A stretch of 7,300 nucleotides of DNA from Candidatus Peregrinibacteria bacterium (GTDB lineage: Bacteria > Patescibacteria > Gracilibacteria > UM-FILTER-43-11), in NCBI GenBank assembly GCA_030620215.1, contig JAUXFE010000033.1:1-7300 (forward strand), read 5' to 3'. The position numbers and the translations under genes were made by a program. Below are positions 1 to 5,963 of the stretch, piece after piece. The notes under the pieces are model-generated. The model saw only the letters and a program-made list of their open reading frames with translations, did no database searches and was not told the DNA's origin. Position 1 is the stretch's first letter; the number at the start of each line of letters is the position of its first letter.

Positions 1-137
1 AGAAAAGAACTTTGCACAAAATGAAAAAGCTCGGCCCGGAAGCAAGCATTATTGTTTCAGATGACATACTGAAATTTCATAATCACGATAAGCGTGGGGA
101 GTATTTGGAAAAGTGGAAAAATATTTGTGAATTGTGA
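1..137 (+). CDS. C-terminal fragment of an unrecognised protein (5' end outside window)
   Basis: An open frame runs in from the left edge (first complete codon at base 3) and ends at TGA 135-137. It gives about 44 residues that include EASIIVSDDILKFHN and end in WKNICEL. The fragment is hydrophilic, with acidic and aromatic residues near the end and no membrane segment. I do not recognise the family and assign no function. An in-frame ATG at 21 exists, but a 38-residue free-standing gene is less likely than the tail of a longer one. It converges on the antiporter gene, whose stop lies 44 bases downstream. The last codons are already part of the 7-base repeat array that fills the spacer, so the C-terminal sequence may be shaped by the repeat. 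Coding status is inferred from the open frame and the convergent layout. Confidence 0.5.
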   Translation, partial: KRTLHKMKKLGPEASIIVSDDILKFHNHDKRGEYLEKWKNICEL

Positions 138-179
138 TTTTTGATTTGTGAATCTCGAATCAAAATTCGCAAATCTCAA
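124..179. repeat. Heptad array with internal hairpin between two convergent genes
   Basis: Eight consecutive 7-base units stay in one phase from 124 to 179. TTTGTGA occurs at 124 and 145, ATTGTGA at 131, ATCTCGA at 152, TTCGCAA at 166 and ATCTCAA at 173. The later units resemble the reverse complement of the early ones. Bases 143-153 pair with 165-175 (11 bp, one G-T pair) around an 11-base loop. The array contains the TGA stop (135-137) of the left gene and ends at the antiporter stop (181-183). No run of T follows the stem on either strand, so it is not a canonical intrinsic terminator. A bidirectional 3'-end role is inferred. Confidence 0.7.
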
Positions 180-180
180 A

Positions 181-1983
181 TTACTTGCCTTTTGGTTTAA
201 GAACAATATGTCCTTTCCCAATCTTCTGCCTCATCTCAGCCAAGCGAAGTTTATTTAGATTATGAAGGACTTTTGCATAATCCTGATCACTTTTAAACTT
301 CTTTGTATCACCTGCTACTTCCTGAACTAACTGAAGTCCGGTTTCTTCCTCAAGGCCATAAAGCTGTTTATTTATGTCATGGATATGAGCCGCGCCAAGA
401 TAAGGCTTTAAAATTACGTAATCTGCTCCGCGATTAAATAGCATAAGTCCCTCTCGCCCACTGTCTGACGTAACTATAACAATTGGTCTTTTGTTGTGTG
501 GAATTTTTTCCAGTTCTTTTATCAGGAATAAATTATCTTCGGGGCTTGGAAGCGTGCTGATAACAATTTCTGCATCTTCAAGGTCTAACTCTCGTAATAA
601 TTCACCATCCTCAACATCACCAAAAATACAAGTAATATCTTTTTTTATCAGTTCTTTGATTACATTATTATCATGATCCACAACCAGATACTCATCTTTA
701 AACTCCTTCACTTGATCTAGAATCTGCTGACCCATTTGGCCACAACCAAGAAGTATGACATGACCCGACATTCCAGATTTTTTTGTAGAAAGCTTAGTCT
801 TAATATTCCTAAACTCAAAGATCGTCAAAACTTTTCGAAGACGATTATAAATCCAGTTATTATACGTCATCATATATGAAGATATCGTCATAGTAAGCAG
901 ACCAATTACAGTAATCATTGAAACTACTTCCATATTGAGATGTCTAAGACTTAAACCCATAGCTGCCACAATCAATGAAAATTCACTGATATTTGCAACA
1001 GAAAGACCTGTAAAAAAGGAAGTTCGTTTGTCATATCCTAATGCACCCATAATAATCATTACAATTATCGGATTTCCAATCAATACAAACAATGACAAGA
1101 CAACGAATTTGACGATCAAAGGCCCCATAGAAGCGAACACCAGACCTGCACCCAACCCTACAAAAAAGATTGTGATAAAGAAATCTCGCAAAATCTTTGC
1201 CTTGGCATTTATCTCAAGTGTATAAGGTAAGCTTGCCAGGCTGATACCGGCAATAAAGGCGCCGATTTCTACATTAAACCCTATCTTCTGCGACAAAAGC
1301 GCAACAAGAAATGCCCAAGCTAAACTAAACAGTATTAACAGTTCGTGAGAAGTGGCGATTTTGTTGTAGATATAACCAAGTAAACGGTGGGCAACAATAA
1401 TAGCTAAAGTAAAAAGGATAACCCCCTTAACTAAAACTAAACCGAAATGTGAGAAATCAAAGGCAAATGAACCAACTTTAAAACCTGTCAAAACAAGTAA
1501 TGCCAAAATGGCAATTATATCCTGCACAAGTAAAACACCAATTGCTACTTGGCCATATAAAGCATTATTATCACGCTTATCATAAATAATCTTGATAGCA
1601 ATAACTGTACTTGAAAATGTAAGTGCAATTGCTAAGTAAATCGCTTGAATAAAGGGAAAGCCAAAAGCATAAACTATAGCATAACCTATTACACCCGTAA
1701 AAAGCACTTGGCCGATACCCGTAGCAAATGCAACCAATCCCAAGTTTTTCATACGTGCCGGATTCATTTCCAGACCGACTAAAAACAGCATCAGCATAAT
1801 ACCGACCTGGGCAATAATATGAATAGTCTCAATTTCATGCACCAAGCCAAGTCCAAATGGCCCAATAAGAACACCTGCACCGATATAAGCAAGAATTAAA
1901 GGTTGTTTAAGGTAATAGCAAATCACCCCAATAATAGCGGCAGAGATGATAACGAGACCAAGTTCGAAAAATAAGGATTCCAT
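181..1983 (-). CDS. CPA2 (Kef-type) monovalent cation:proton antiporter with C-terminal TrkA-N/RCK domain
   Basis: Predicted inner-membrane antiporter of 600 residues that exchanges K+ or Na+ for H+. Residues about 1-385 form a hydrophobic domain of roughly 11-13 helices. It carries family signatures: GPFGLGLV near 41-48, FLVGLEMNP near 67-75, the helix-breaking LTFSSTVIAIK at 121-131, VQDI at 153-156, GAFIAGISLA at 241-250 and ANISEFSLI at 330-338. Asp155 is the expected ion/proton carrier; Gln154-Asp155 is the QD form seen in KefC-like members, not the DD of electrogenic relatives. Residues about 405-545 are a Rossmann-type TrkA-N domain with GCGQMG at 413-418 and acidic strand ends (VVDHD, GDVED), which fits nucleotide or nucleotide-derived ligand gating. 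No separate TrkA-C domain is evident in the last 50 residues. The ATG is followed at once by the first membrane helix. It has no Shine-Dalgarno sequence, only TTTTTTAAGAA in front. It lies downstream of the STAS gene across a hairpin-forming repeat. Cation preference cannot be read from the sequence. Confidence 0.93.
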   Translation of the reverse strand: MESLFFELGLVIISAAIIGVICYYLKQPLILAYIGAGVLIGPFGLGLVHEIETIHIIAQVGIMLMLFLVGLEMNPARMKNLGLVAFATGIGQVLFTGVIGYAIVYAFGFPFIQAIYLAIALTFSSTVIAIKIIYDKRDNNALYGQVAIGVLLVQDIIAILALLVLTGFKVGSFAFDFSHFGLVLVKGVILFTLAIIVAHRLLGYIYNKIATSHELLILFSLAWAFLVALLSQKIGFNVEIGAFIAGISLASLPYTLEINAKAKILRDFFITIFFVGLGAGLVFASMGPLIVKFVVLSLFVLIGNPIIVMIIMGALGYDKRTSFFTGLSVANISEFSLIVAAMGLSLRHLNMEVVSMITVIGLLTMTISSYMMTYNNWIYNRLRKVLTIFEFRNIKTKLSTKKSGMSGHVILLGCGQMGQQILDQVKEFKDEYLVVDHDNNVIKELIKKDITCIFGDVEDGELLRELDLEDAEIVISTLPSPEDNLFLIKELEKIPHNKRPIVIVTSDSGREGLMLFNRGADYVILKPYLGAAHIHDINKQLYGLEEETGLQLVQEVAGDTKKFKSDQDYAKVLHNLNKLRLAEMRQKIGKGHIVLKPKGK

Positions 1984-1991
1984 TTCTTAAA

Positions 1992-2148
1992 AAATTACAA
2001 ATTCCAATTACCAAATTCCAAACAAATTACAATTTATAATGTTCAAATTCCAAACTCATATTTTAAATTAAAATCAACTTATAATTTTGGTTATTGAAAT
2101 TTGTATATTGGGTATTGTTTGGAATTTGGTAATTGGAATTTGTAATTT
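1992..2148. repeat. Heptad array with perfect 34-bp inverted repeat between STAS and antiporter genes
   Basis: Bases 1992-2025 are an exact reverse complement of 2115-2148 (34 bp, no mismatch), separated by 89 bases. Both arms are built of 7-base units. On the left, TTCCAAA-like units start at 1995, 2002, 2009 and 2016, then after a four-base slip at 2027, 2034, 2041 and 2048. On the right, nine in-phase units run 2085-2147, with TGGAATT at 2120 and 2134 and TATTGGG at 2106. The right arm includes two bases of the STAS stop codon (TAA, 2147-2149 on the minus strand). On the minus strand the second arm runs directly into six T (1989-1994) just before the antiporter ATG, so partial terminator or attenuator action is possible. 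That function is inferred; the stem is nearly all A/T. Confidence 0.85.
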
Positions 2149-2500
2149 ATAGCGAAGCTATTGCTTCCTCTAAAGTATCGTGATATGGAATTATAGAATT
2201 AAGCCCAACCAAAGTAATCACATCCATCACAGCCTCCTGAGCATCAACAATAACAAGATGACGCTTATCTTTAGCAAGATGAGTGTGAATAGATACTAAA
2301 AATCCAATACCTTTACTATTGATAAATTCAAGATCGTGCAAATTAAAGATAATTGTCTGAATTTTTGTATCATTTGAAACAGGATCGAGTTTTGTTTTAA
2401 AATCATCTAAAACAGCCTCGTCTAACTCGCCCTTTAGTGCAACGATCTTAGCACTAGGGTTTGATGTATCGTTTATTTCAACAATGAAATCTGATGGCAT
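2147..2500 (-). CDS. Single-domain STAS protein (anti-sigma-factor antagonist type)
   Basis: A 117-residue protein, the normal length for SpoIIAA/RsbV-type antagonists. The fold signature is clear: an opening strand ending in ALKGELDE (21-28), a central strand IIFNLHDLEFI (50-60), the phosphorylation loop NSKGIGFL (61-68), an amphipathic helix, HLVIVDA (81-87), and a closing VITLVGLNSIIPYHDTLEEA. From family knowledge these proteins bind anti-sigma kinases or other regulators and are switched by serine phosphorylation. Ser62 aligns with the phospho-serine of SpoIIAA (DSSG loop). Here Asp is replaced by Asn61 and the following Ser by Lys63. No partner kinase, phosphatase or sigma factor lies in the window. 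The next gene on the strand is the antiporter, so control of an ion or stress response is possible but inferred. A promoter with good hexamers sits in front. The start has no Shine-Dalgarno sequence close to the ATG (a GGAGAAG about 24 bases upstream is too distant). Confidence 0.88.
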   Translation of the reverse strand: MPSDFIVEINDTSNPSAKIVALKGELDEAVLDDFKTKLDPVSNDTKIQTIIFNLHDLEFINSKGIGFLVSIHTHLAKDKRHLVIVDAQEAVMDVITLVGLNSIIPYHDTLEEAIASL

Positions 2501-2530
2501 AATTTTATTTTTAAGTTGTATTTCTTCTCC

Positions 2531-2559
2531 ATTTTACTGAGTAAGACACATCAAAGCAA
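2531..2559 (-). promoter_or_regulatory. Probable sigma70-type promoter for the STAS (and antiporter) genes
   Basis: Read on the minus strand, TTGCTT (2554-2559) and TAAAAT (2531-2536) are separated by 17 bases, the optimal spacing. TAAAAT matches the -10 consensus at five of six positions and TTGCTT matches the -35 at four. Transcription would start near 2524, giving a leader of about 24 bases before the STAS ATG. It shares the 104-base divergent region 2501-2604 with the trpS promoter. Call from hexamers and spacing only. Confidence 0.5.
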
Positions 2560-2576
2560 CCCTTTTCCGAAAATTC

Positions 2577-2606
2577 TTGACCACATTACAATTAATCTGA
2601 TATTGT
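2577..2606 (+). promoter_or_regulatory. Probable sigma70-type promoter for trpS-pyrG
   Basis: TTGACC (2577-2582, five of six to the -35 consensus) and TATTGT (2601-2606, four of six to the -10) are 18 bases apart. Transcription would begin near 2613, leaving a leader of only about 13 A/T bases before the ATG at 2626 and no room for a Shine-Dalgarno sequence. The overlapping TATAAA at 2610-2615 is an alternative -10, but it lacks a good partner hexamer and would make the message nearly leaderless. Confidence 0.45.
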
Positions 2607-2625
2607 GTTTATAAATAATAAAAAC

Positions 2626-3597
2626 ATGAAAAAACGGGTCCTGTCTGGAATACAACCTTCCGGTAAGCTCCATATCGGAAATTACTTCGGGATGATTAAA
2701 AGAATGGTCGAGTACCAGGAATCCAGCGACCTTTTTTGTATGGTTGTAAATCTTCATTCGTTAACGACAATTCAGGATGGTAAAAAATTAAAAGAGCTAA
2801 CCAATGAAGCTGTTCTAGATTTACTTGCACTTGGTATAAAACCGGACAAGTGTCACTTCTGGCTTCAGTCCGATATTCCGGAGGTAGCTGAACTAACATG
2901 GATTTTGTCATGTATTACACCGATGGGGCTTATGGAGCGCGCTCATAGCTATAAAGACAAAATTGCAAAGGGTGTTGCGCCAAGTCTTGGATTATTTAAT
3001 TATCCGGCATTAATGGCGGCTGATATTTTAATAAATCAGTCAGAAGTTATCCCTGTTGGAAAAGATCAAAAACAGCATGTAGAAATGGCACGTGATATTG
3101 CTATTAAATTCAATAACACTTTTGGTGAAACATTTATAATCCCTGAACCCGAAATCCCGGAAGATATAGCAACTATACCAGGAATAGACGGAAAGAAGAT
3201 GTCTAAATCTTACAACAATACAATTCCTATATTTGATGATGAAAAAGTCATCAAAAAAGCAGTGATGAGCATTGTAACCGATTCCAAATCAGTTGAAGAT
3301 TGCAAAGACCCAAAAACATGTGTTGTATTCAAGCTCTATTCCTTATTTACAGGCAAGGATGAATGTCAGACTTTAGCGGGCAAATATAAAAAGGGTGGTA
3401 TGGGCTACGGTGAAGCTAAGCAGATACTTCTCGATAAAATTCTGGAAACATTCAAACCTTTTCAGGAAAAACGAAAACATTTTGAAGATAATCCGAAAGA
3501 AGTCGAGAAAATCCTCGCAAAAGGCGCCGAAAAAGTTCGCAAAGTATCACTCGAAACAATGAACAAAGTCCGAACCGCTACTGGACTTAGCTATTAA
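2626..3597 (+). CDS. trpS: Tryptophanyl-tRNA synthetase (TrpRS, class I)
   Basis: Cytoplasmic enzyme that joins tryptophan to tRNA-Trp with ATP. From ATG 2626 the protein has 323 residues, the usual bacterial length. It opens with the family start MKKRVLSGIQPSGKLHIGN. The class I HIGH-type motif is HIGN at 16-19 and the KMSKS loop is exact at 191-195. Between them are NYPALMAADIL (near 125-135), which helps form the tryptophan pocket, and PVGKDQKQHVEMARDIA (near 143-159), the conserved block after it. The C-terminal part is the helical anticodon-binding region. The frame is open back to GTG 2605, adding seven residues. I prefer ATG 2626 because homologues begin at this point and the GTG lies inside the proposed -10 hexamer. 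No Shine-Dalgarno sequence is present. pyrG starts 24 bases after the stop, so the two are probably one transcript. All key motifs are intact. Confidence 0.97.
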   Translation: MKKRVLSGIQPSGKLHIGNYFGMIKRMVEYQESSDLFCMVVNLHSLTTIQDGKKLKELTNEAVLDLLALGIKPDKCHFWLQSDIPEVAELTWILSCITPMGLMERAHSYKDKIAKGVAPSLGLFNYPALMAADILINQSEVIPVGKDQKQHVEMARDIAIKFNNTFGETFIIPEPEIPEDIATIPGIDGKKMSKSYNNTIPIFDDEKVIKKAVMSIVTDSKSVEDCKDPKTCVVFKLYSLFTGKDECQTLAGKYKKGGMGYGEAKQILLDKILETFKPFQEKRKHFEDNPKEVEKILAKGAEKVRKVSLETMNKVRTATGLSY

Positions 3598-3623
3598 TTT
3601 AAAACTTAAAATTTAAAATTAAT
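3593..3623. repeat. Short A/T heptad run joining the trpS stop to the pyrG start
   Basis: The 24-base spacer is made of 7-base units: TTTAAAA at 3598, CTTAAAA at 3605, TTTAAAA at 3612, then TTA. ATTAATTT (3593-3600) is the exact reverse complement of AAATTAAT (3616-3623), so the ends can pair across a 15-base loop. The pairing takes in the trpS stop (3595-3597) and the first two bases of the pyrG ATG (3622-3624). The stem is A/T only and weak. The run is too short to be sure it is more than base composition, but its 7-base phase matches the larger arrays. Confidence 0.5.
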
Positions 3624-5214
3624 GAAGTATATTTTTATTACGGGAGGTGTATGCTCTTCACTTGGTAAAGGAATCGCATCAGCTTCAATCGGAAATCTTC
3701 TTAAGTCAGCTGGATTTAATGTATTCACTCAAAAGCTGGATCCGTATCTGAATGTAGATCCGGGTACAATGAGCCCATTTCAGCATGGTGAAGTATTTGT
3801 AACGGATGACGGAGCGGAAACAGATTTGGATTTAGGACATTACGAAAGATTTATTGATATTCCGTTAAATAAACTTTGTAGCTTTTCAACAGGTCAGGTT
3901 TACCAAACTGTTTTAGACAGAGAGCGTAAAGGTGATTATCTGGGTAGGACTATTCAGATCATTCCTCATATAACAGATGAGATTAAAAACAGGATCAGAG
4001 AAGCTGGCAGAAAGGCAAAATGTGACGTAATGCTTTGCGAAATAGGTGGAACTATTGGGGATATCGAAGGTCAGCCATTTACAGAAGCCTTGCGTCAGAT
4101 GCGTACTGAAGAAGGAAGAGACAACACCATGTTCATTCACTTGACCCTGCTTCCCTTCCTCAAGGCTTCAAATGAGCTAAAAACCAAACCTACCCAGCTT
4201 TCTGTTCGCACATTGCAGAGTATGGGTATTCAGCCTGATATGATCATGCTTAGAGCCGACGATAAGATTGAAAAGAAACATTTAGTTAAGATATCACACT
4301 TTTGCGACGTAGCGTTAGATGCCGTAATACCGGCACCAACTGTTAAATCAATTTACGAAGTCCCTCTAAATTTTGAAAGCTACGATATAACAAGGACCAT
4401 TCTGAAAAAACTCAATCTAAAATACCGAAAGCCAAAACTAGCTGAGTGGAAAAAGGTGGTTGAAAGGATACATACAACAAAAAAAGAGATTAAAATCGGA
4501 CTTGCAGGTAAATACAATGAATTGGACGATGCGTACATATCTGTAATCGAAGCCGCTAAAGCAGCAGGTTACTATAACAAAAGAAAAGTAAAAATAGTTT
4601 GGATAGATTGTGAAAAAATAGAGAACAATGATAAAAAAGAATGGAAGAAGCTTCATCAGGTAGATGGGGTTATCGTACCTGGTGGTTTTGGAGAAAGAGG
4701 GACAGAAGGTAAAATTACAGTAGCGGAATATTGCCGTGAAGAGAATGTTCCATATCTCGGCTTATGTCTCGGTGCACAGATAATGGCTATAGAATTTGCT
4801 CGAAATGTTGCCGGTATTAAAAATGCAACATCTGAAGAATTTGCACCAAAAGCTAAAAACAAATTAGTTCACTTTTTACCAGGTCAGCATGAAAGACGCG
4901 CCAAAGGAGGAACTCTCAGGCTTGGTTCATGGCCATGTAAAGTGCTTAAAGGAACACTGGCATATAAATGCTACAAAAAAATAAATATAGATGAGCGCCA
5001 CAGGCATAGATATGAATTTAATAATAAATTTAAAAAAGAACTTGAAAAAAAAGGTCTGATCTTCTCCGGTATTTCACCGGACAGAGAATTGATGGAAATT
5101 GTTGAAATCAAAAAACATCCATTTATGATCGGCTCACAATTCCATCCTGAATTTAAAAGCAGACCGAATAGACCGCATCCACTTTTCCGAGAGTTTATTA
5201 AAGCTGCTCTTTAG
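3622..5214 (+). CDS. pyrG: CTP synthase (glutamine-hydrolysing)
   Basis: Cytoplasmic enzyme that converts UTP to CTP using ATP and ammonia from glutamine, the last step of de novo pyrimidine nucleotide synthesis. At 530 residues it is full length. The N-terminal synthetase domain (about 1-270) has the nucleotide loop GGVCSSLGKGI (8-18), the block DPYLNVDPGTMSPFQHGEVF (40-59), metal-binding Asp70 in DLDLGHYERF, Glu140 in CEIGGTIGDIEG, and KPTQLSV (189-195). The C-terminal class I glutamine amidotransferase domain (about 290-530) has the oxyanion strand PGGFGERGTEGK (353-364), nucleophile Cys382 in GLCLGAQ, ERHRHRYEFN (458-467), and His508 and Glu510 in FHPEF completing the triad. All catalytic residues are present. 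It lies 24 bases behind trpS and probably shares its promoter. The start has only an A/T leader and no Shine-Dalgarno sequence, but MKYIFITGG is the family N-terminus, so the start is secure. Confidence 0.98.
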   Translation: MKYIFITGGVCSSLGKGIASASIGNLLKSAGFNVFTQKLDPYLNVDPGTMSPFQHGEVFVTDDGAETDLDLGHYERFIDIPLNKLCSFSTGQVYQTVLDRERKGDYLGRTIQIIPHITDEIKNRIREAGRKAKCDVMLCEIGGTIGDIEGQPFTEALRQMRTEEGRDNTMFIHLTLLPFLKASNELKTKPTQLSVRTLQSMGIQPDMIMLRADDKIEKKHLVKISHFCDVALDAVIPAPTVKSIYEVPLNFESYDITRTILKKLNLKYRKPKLAEWKKVVERIHTTKKEIKIGLAGKYNELDDAYISVIEAAKAAGYYNKRKVKIVWIDCEKIENNDKKEWKKLHQVDGVIVPGGFGERGTEGKITVAEYCREENVPYLGLCLGAQIMAIEFARNVAGIKNATSEEFAPKAKNKLVHFLPGQHERRAKGGTLRLGSWPCKVLKGTLAYKCYKKINIDERHRHRYEFNNKFKKELEKKGLIFSGISPDRELMEIVEIKKHPFMIGSQFHPEFKSRPNRPHPLFREFIKAAL

Positions 5215-5218
5215 AACA

Positions 5219-5287
5219 ATTGACATTTGACATGTGACATTTGACTCACCGCGGAAAAGTCAATGGTCAATGGTCAATTGTCAAATG
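5219..5287. repeat. Heptad array with inverted halves between convergent pyrG and rlmE
   Basis: The left half has ATTGACA at 5219, TTTGACA at 5226, TGTGACA at 5233 and TTTGACT at 5240. The right half has TCAATGG at 5260 and 5267, TCAATTG at 5274 and TCAAATG at 5281. The right units are near reverse complements of the left. The best exact pairing is 5223-5232 with 5279-5288 (10 bp), and the rest pairs imperfectly. The loop holds a G/C-rich CCGCGG palindrome (5249-5254), unlike the rest of the spacer. The array fills the gap between two facing stop codons, 5212-5214 and 5288-5290, which suits a bidirectional 3'-end element (inferred). No clear T tract follows. Confidence 0.75.
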
Positions 5288-5872
5288 TTATAATTTGTGT
5301 AAACAAATCACATACTTCTCCCCACTACTCTTCCGAACCGCATCAGGACGGAACTTTTTAATGGTTTTAAATAATTTCTTAGCTTCCAAAAATAAGTCAC
5401 TTTCATTAAAACCGGGAAGGATTTTGATAACGACAGATCCGCCTTTTTTCAAACGATCCTTTGCAACGTCCAAAACCTTCAAACTTAAATCCAAAGAGCG
5501 CCCTGCATCCAAAAACTTAATACCGCTTGTCTTTGGCGCAAGGTCGGATGTTATTACATCAAACTTATCAATTCCAATATCTTTATAAACCGCATCATCA
5601 AATATATCACCGACAAATGTTTTAACATTGGGTAAATTCATTGATTTTATCTCCTGTAGATCGATCCCAATGGCAATCCCCTTTTCCCCGACAATCTTGG
5701 AGATATATTGAAGAAAACTCCCCGGCGCCGCACCTAGATCCAAAACCTTTTGACCGGACTTTAAAATATGGAATTTGTCCTGAATCCCTTCTAATTTAAA
5801 AACACTGCGGGCTCTGTATCCTTCGTCTTTGGCTTTTTGAAAATATTTGTCTTGTAGATCGAATTTACTCAT
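5288..5872 (-). CDS. rlmE: 23S rRNA 2'-O-methyltransferase RlmE (FtsJ/RrmJ family)
   Basis: SAM-dependent enzyme that methylates the 2'-O of a 23S rRNA uridine (U2552 in E. coli) on the large subunit, aiding late 50S assembly. The 194 residues make a compact single domain, slightly shorter than E. coli RlmE. The start matches family members: DKYFQKAKDEGYRARSVFKL (8-27). The SAM-binding motif is VLDLGAAPGSFLQY (43-56), followed by acidic Asp71 in GIDLQ and GDIF (88-91). The K-D-K-E catalytic tetrad is complete: Lys26 in the VFKL segment, Asp110 in SDLAPKTSG, Lys150 in VVIKILPG and Glu185 in SSGEKYVI. It lies 88 bases downstream of rsmG on the same strand, with a heptad array between, and converges on pyrG. 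No Shine-Dalgarno sequence precedes the ATG. A general FtsJ-like tRNA 2'-O-methyltransferase is an alternative, but length and motifs favour RlmE. Confidence 0.93.
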   Translation of the reverse strand: MSKFDLQDKYFQKAKDEGYRARSVFKLEGIQDKFHILKSGQKVLDLGAAPGSFLQYISKIVGEKGIAIGIDLQEIKSMNLPNVKTFVGDIFDDAVYKDIGIDKFDVITSDLAPKTSGIKFLDAGRSLDLSLKVLDVAKDRLKKGGSVVIKILPGFNESDLFLEAKKLFKTIKKFRPDAVRKSSGEKYVICLHKL

Positions 5873-5963
5873 TTCTAGTCTTAAGGATTAAGGAGTAAGG
5901 ATTAAGCAGTCTTAAGTCTGGTAGATAGCTTAATTCTTAAGACTTAGGACTTAATCCTTCTCA
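5873..5963. repeat. Array of thirteen in-phase heptads with inverted halves between rsmG and rlmE
   Basis: The whole spacer divides into 7-base units without a phase slip, from just before the rlmE ATG to the last base of the rsmG stop. CTTAAGG lies at 5880, ATTAAGG at 5887, AGTAAGG at 5894 and ATTAAGC at 5901; then CTTAATT at 5929, CTTAAGA at 5936, CTTAGGA at 5943 and CTTAATC at 5950. The second half is largely the reverse complement of the first. AAGGATTAAG (5883-5892) pairs exactly with CTTAATCCTT (5950-5959), with further TTAA pairing inside. The three central units (5908-5928) are the most diverged. No T tract of terminator type is present on the minus strand. It could act on the rsmG transcript end or in the rlmE leader. 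Confidence 0.8.

Noticed and set aside
124..179. Canonical Rho-independent terminator
   Set aside because: The stem is A/T-rich and no T run follows on either strand. It is reported as a repeat with possible 3'-end role instead.
491..676. Plus-strand open frame of 61 codons
   Set aside because: It is antisense to the TrkA-N domain of the antiporter, with serine-rich composition typical of an antisense frame.
935..1225. Plus-strand open frame of 96 codons
   Set aside because: It is antisense to the conserved membrane domain of the antiporter and has no family features.
1992..2148. A MITE or insertion-sequence remnant with 34-bp terminal inverted repeats
   Set aside because: The flanks show no target-site duplication. 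The arms are made of 7-base units like those of the other spacers, which have unrelated words, so a transposed element is a poor explanation.
2605..2625. GTG 2605 as the trpS start
   Set aside because: It would add seven residues absent from the family N-terminus and lies in the likely -10 hexamer; ATG 2626 fits better.
2551..2911. Two overlapping minus-strand open frames at the start of trpS
   Set aside because: They oppose the intact TrpRS N-terminus and promoter region and show no recognisable domain.
3913..4862. Three minus-strand open frames within pyrG
   Set aside because: All are antisense to fully conserved CTP synthase motifs and lack plausible protein features.
5241..5588. Plus-strand open frame of 115 codons
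   Set aside because: It begins in the repeat array and is antisense to the catalytic half of RlmE.
5873..5963. CRISPR-like repeats
   Set aside because: Units are 7 bases, contiguous, degenerate and without spacers; no cas gene is present.
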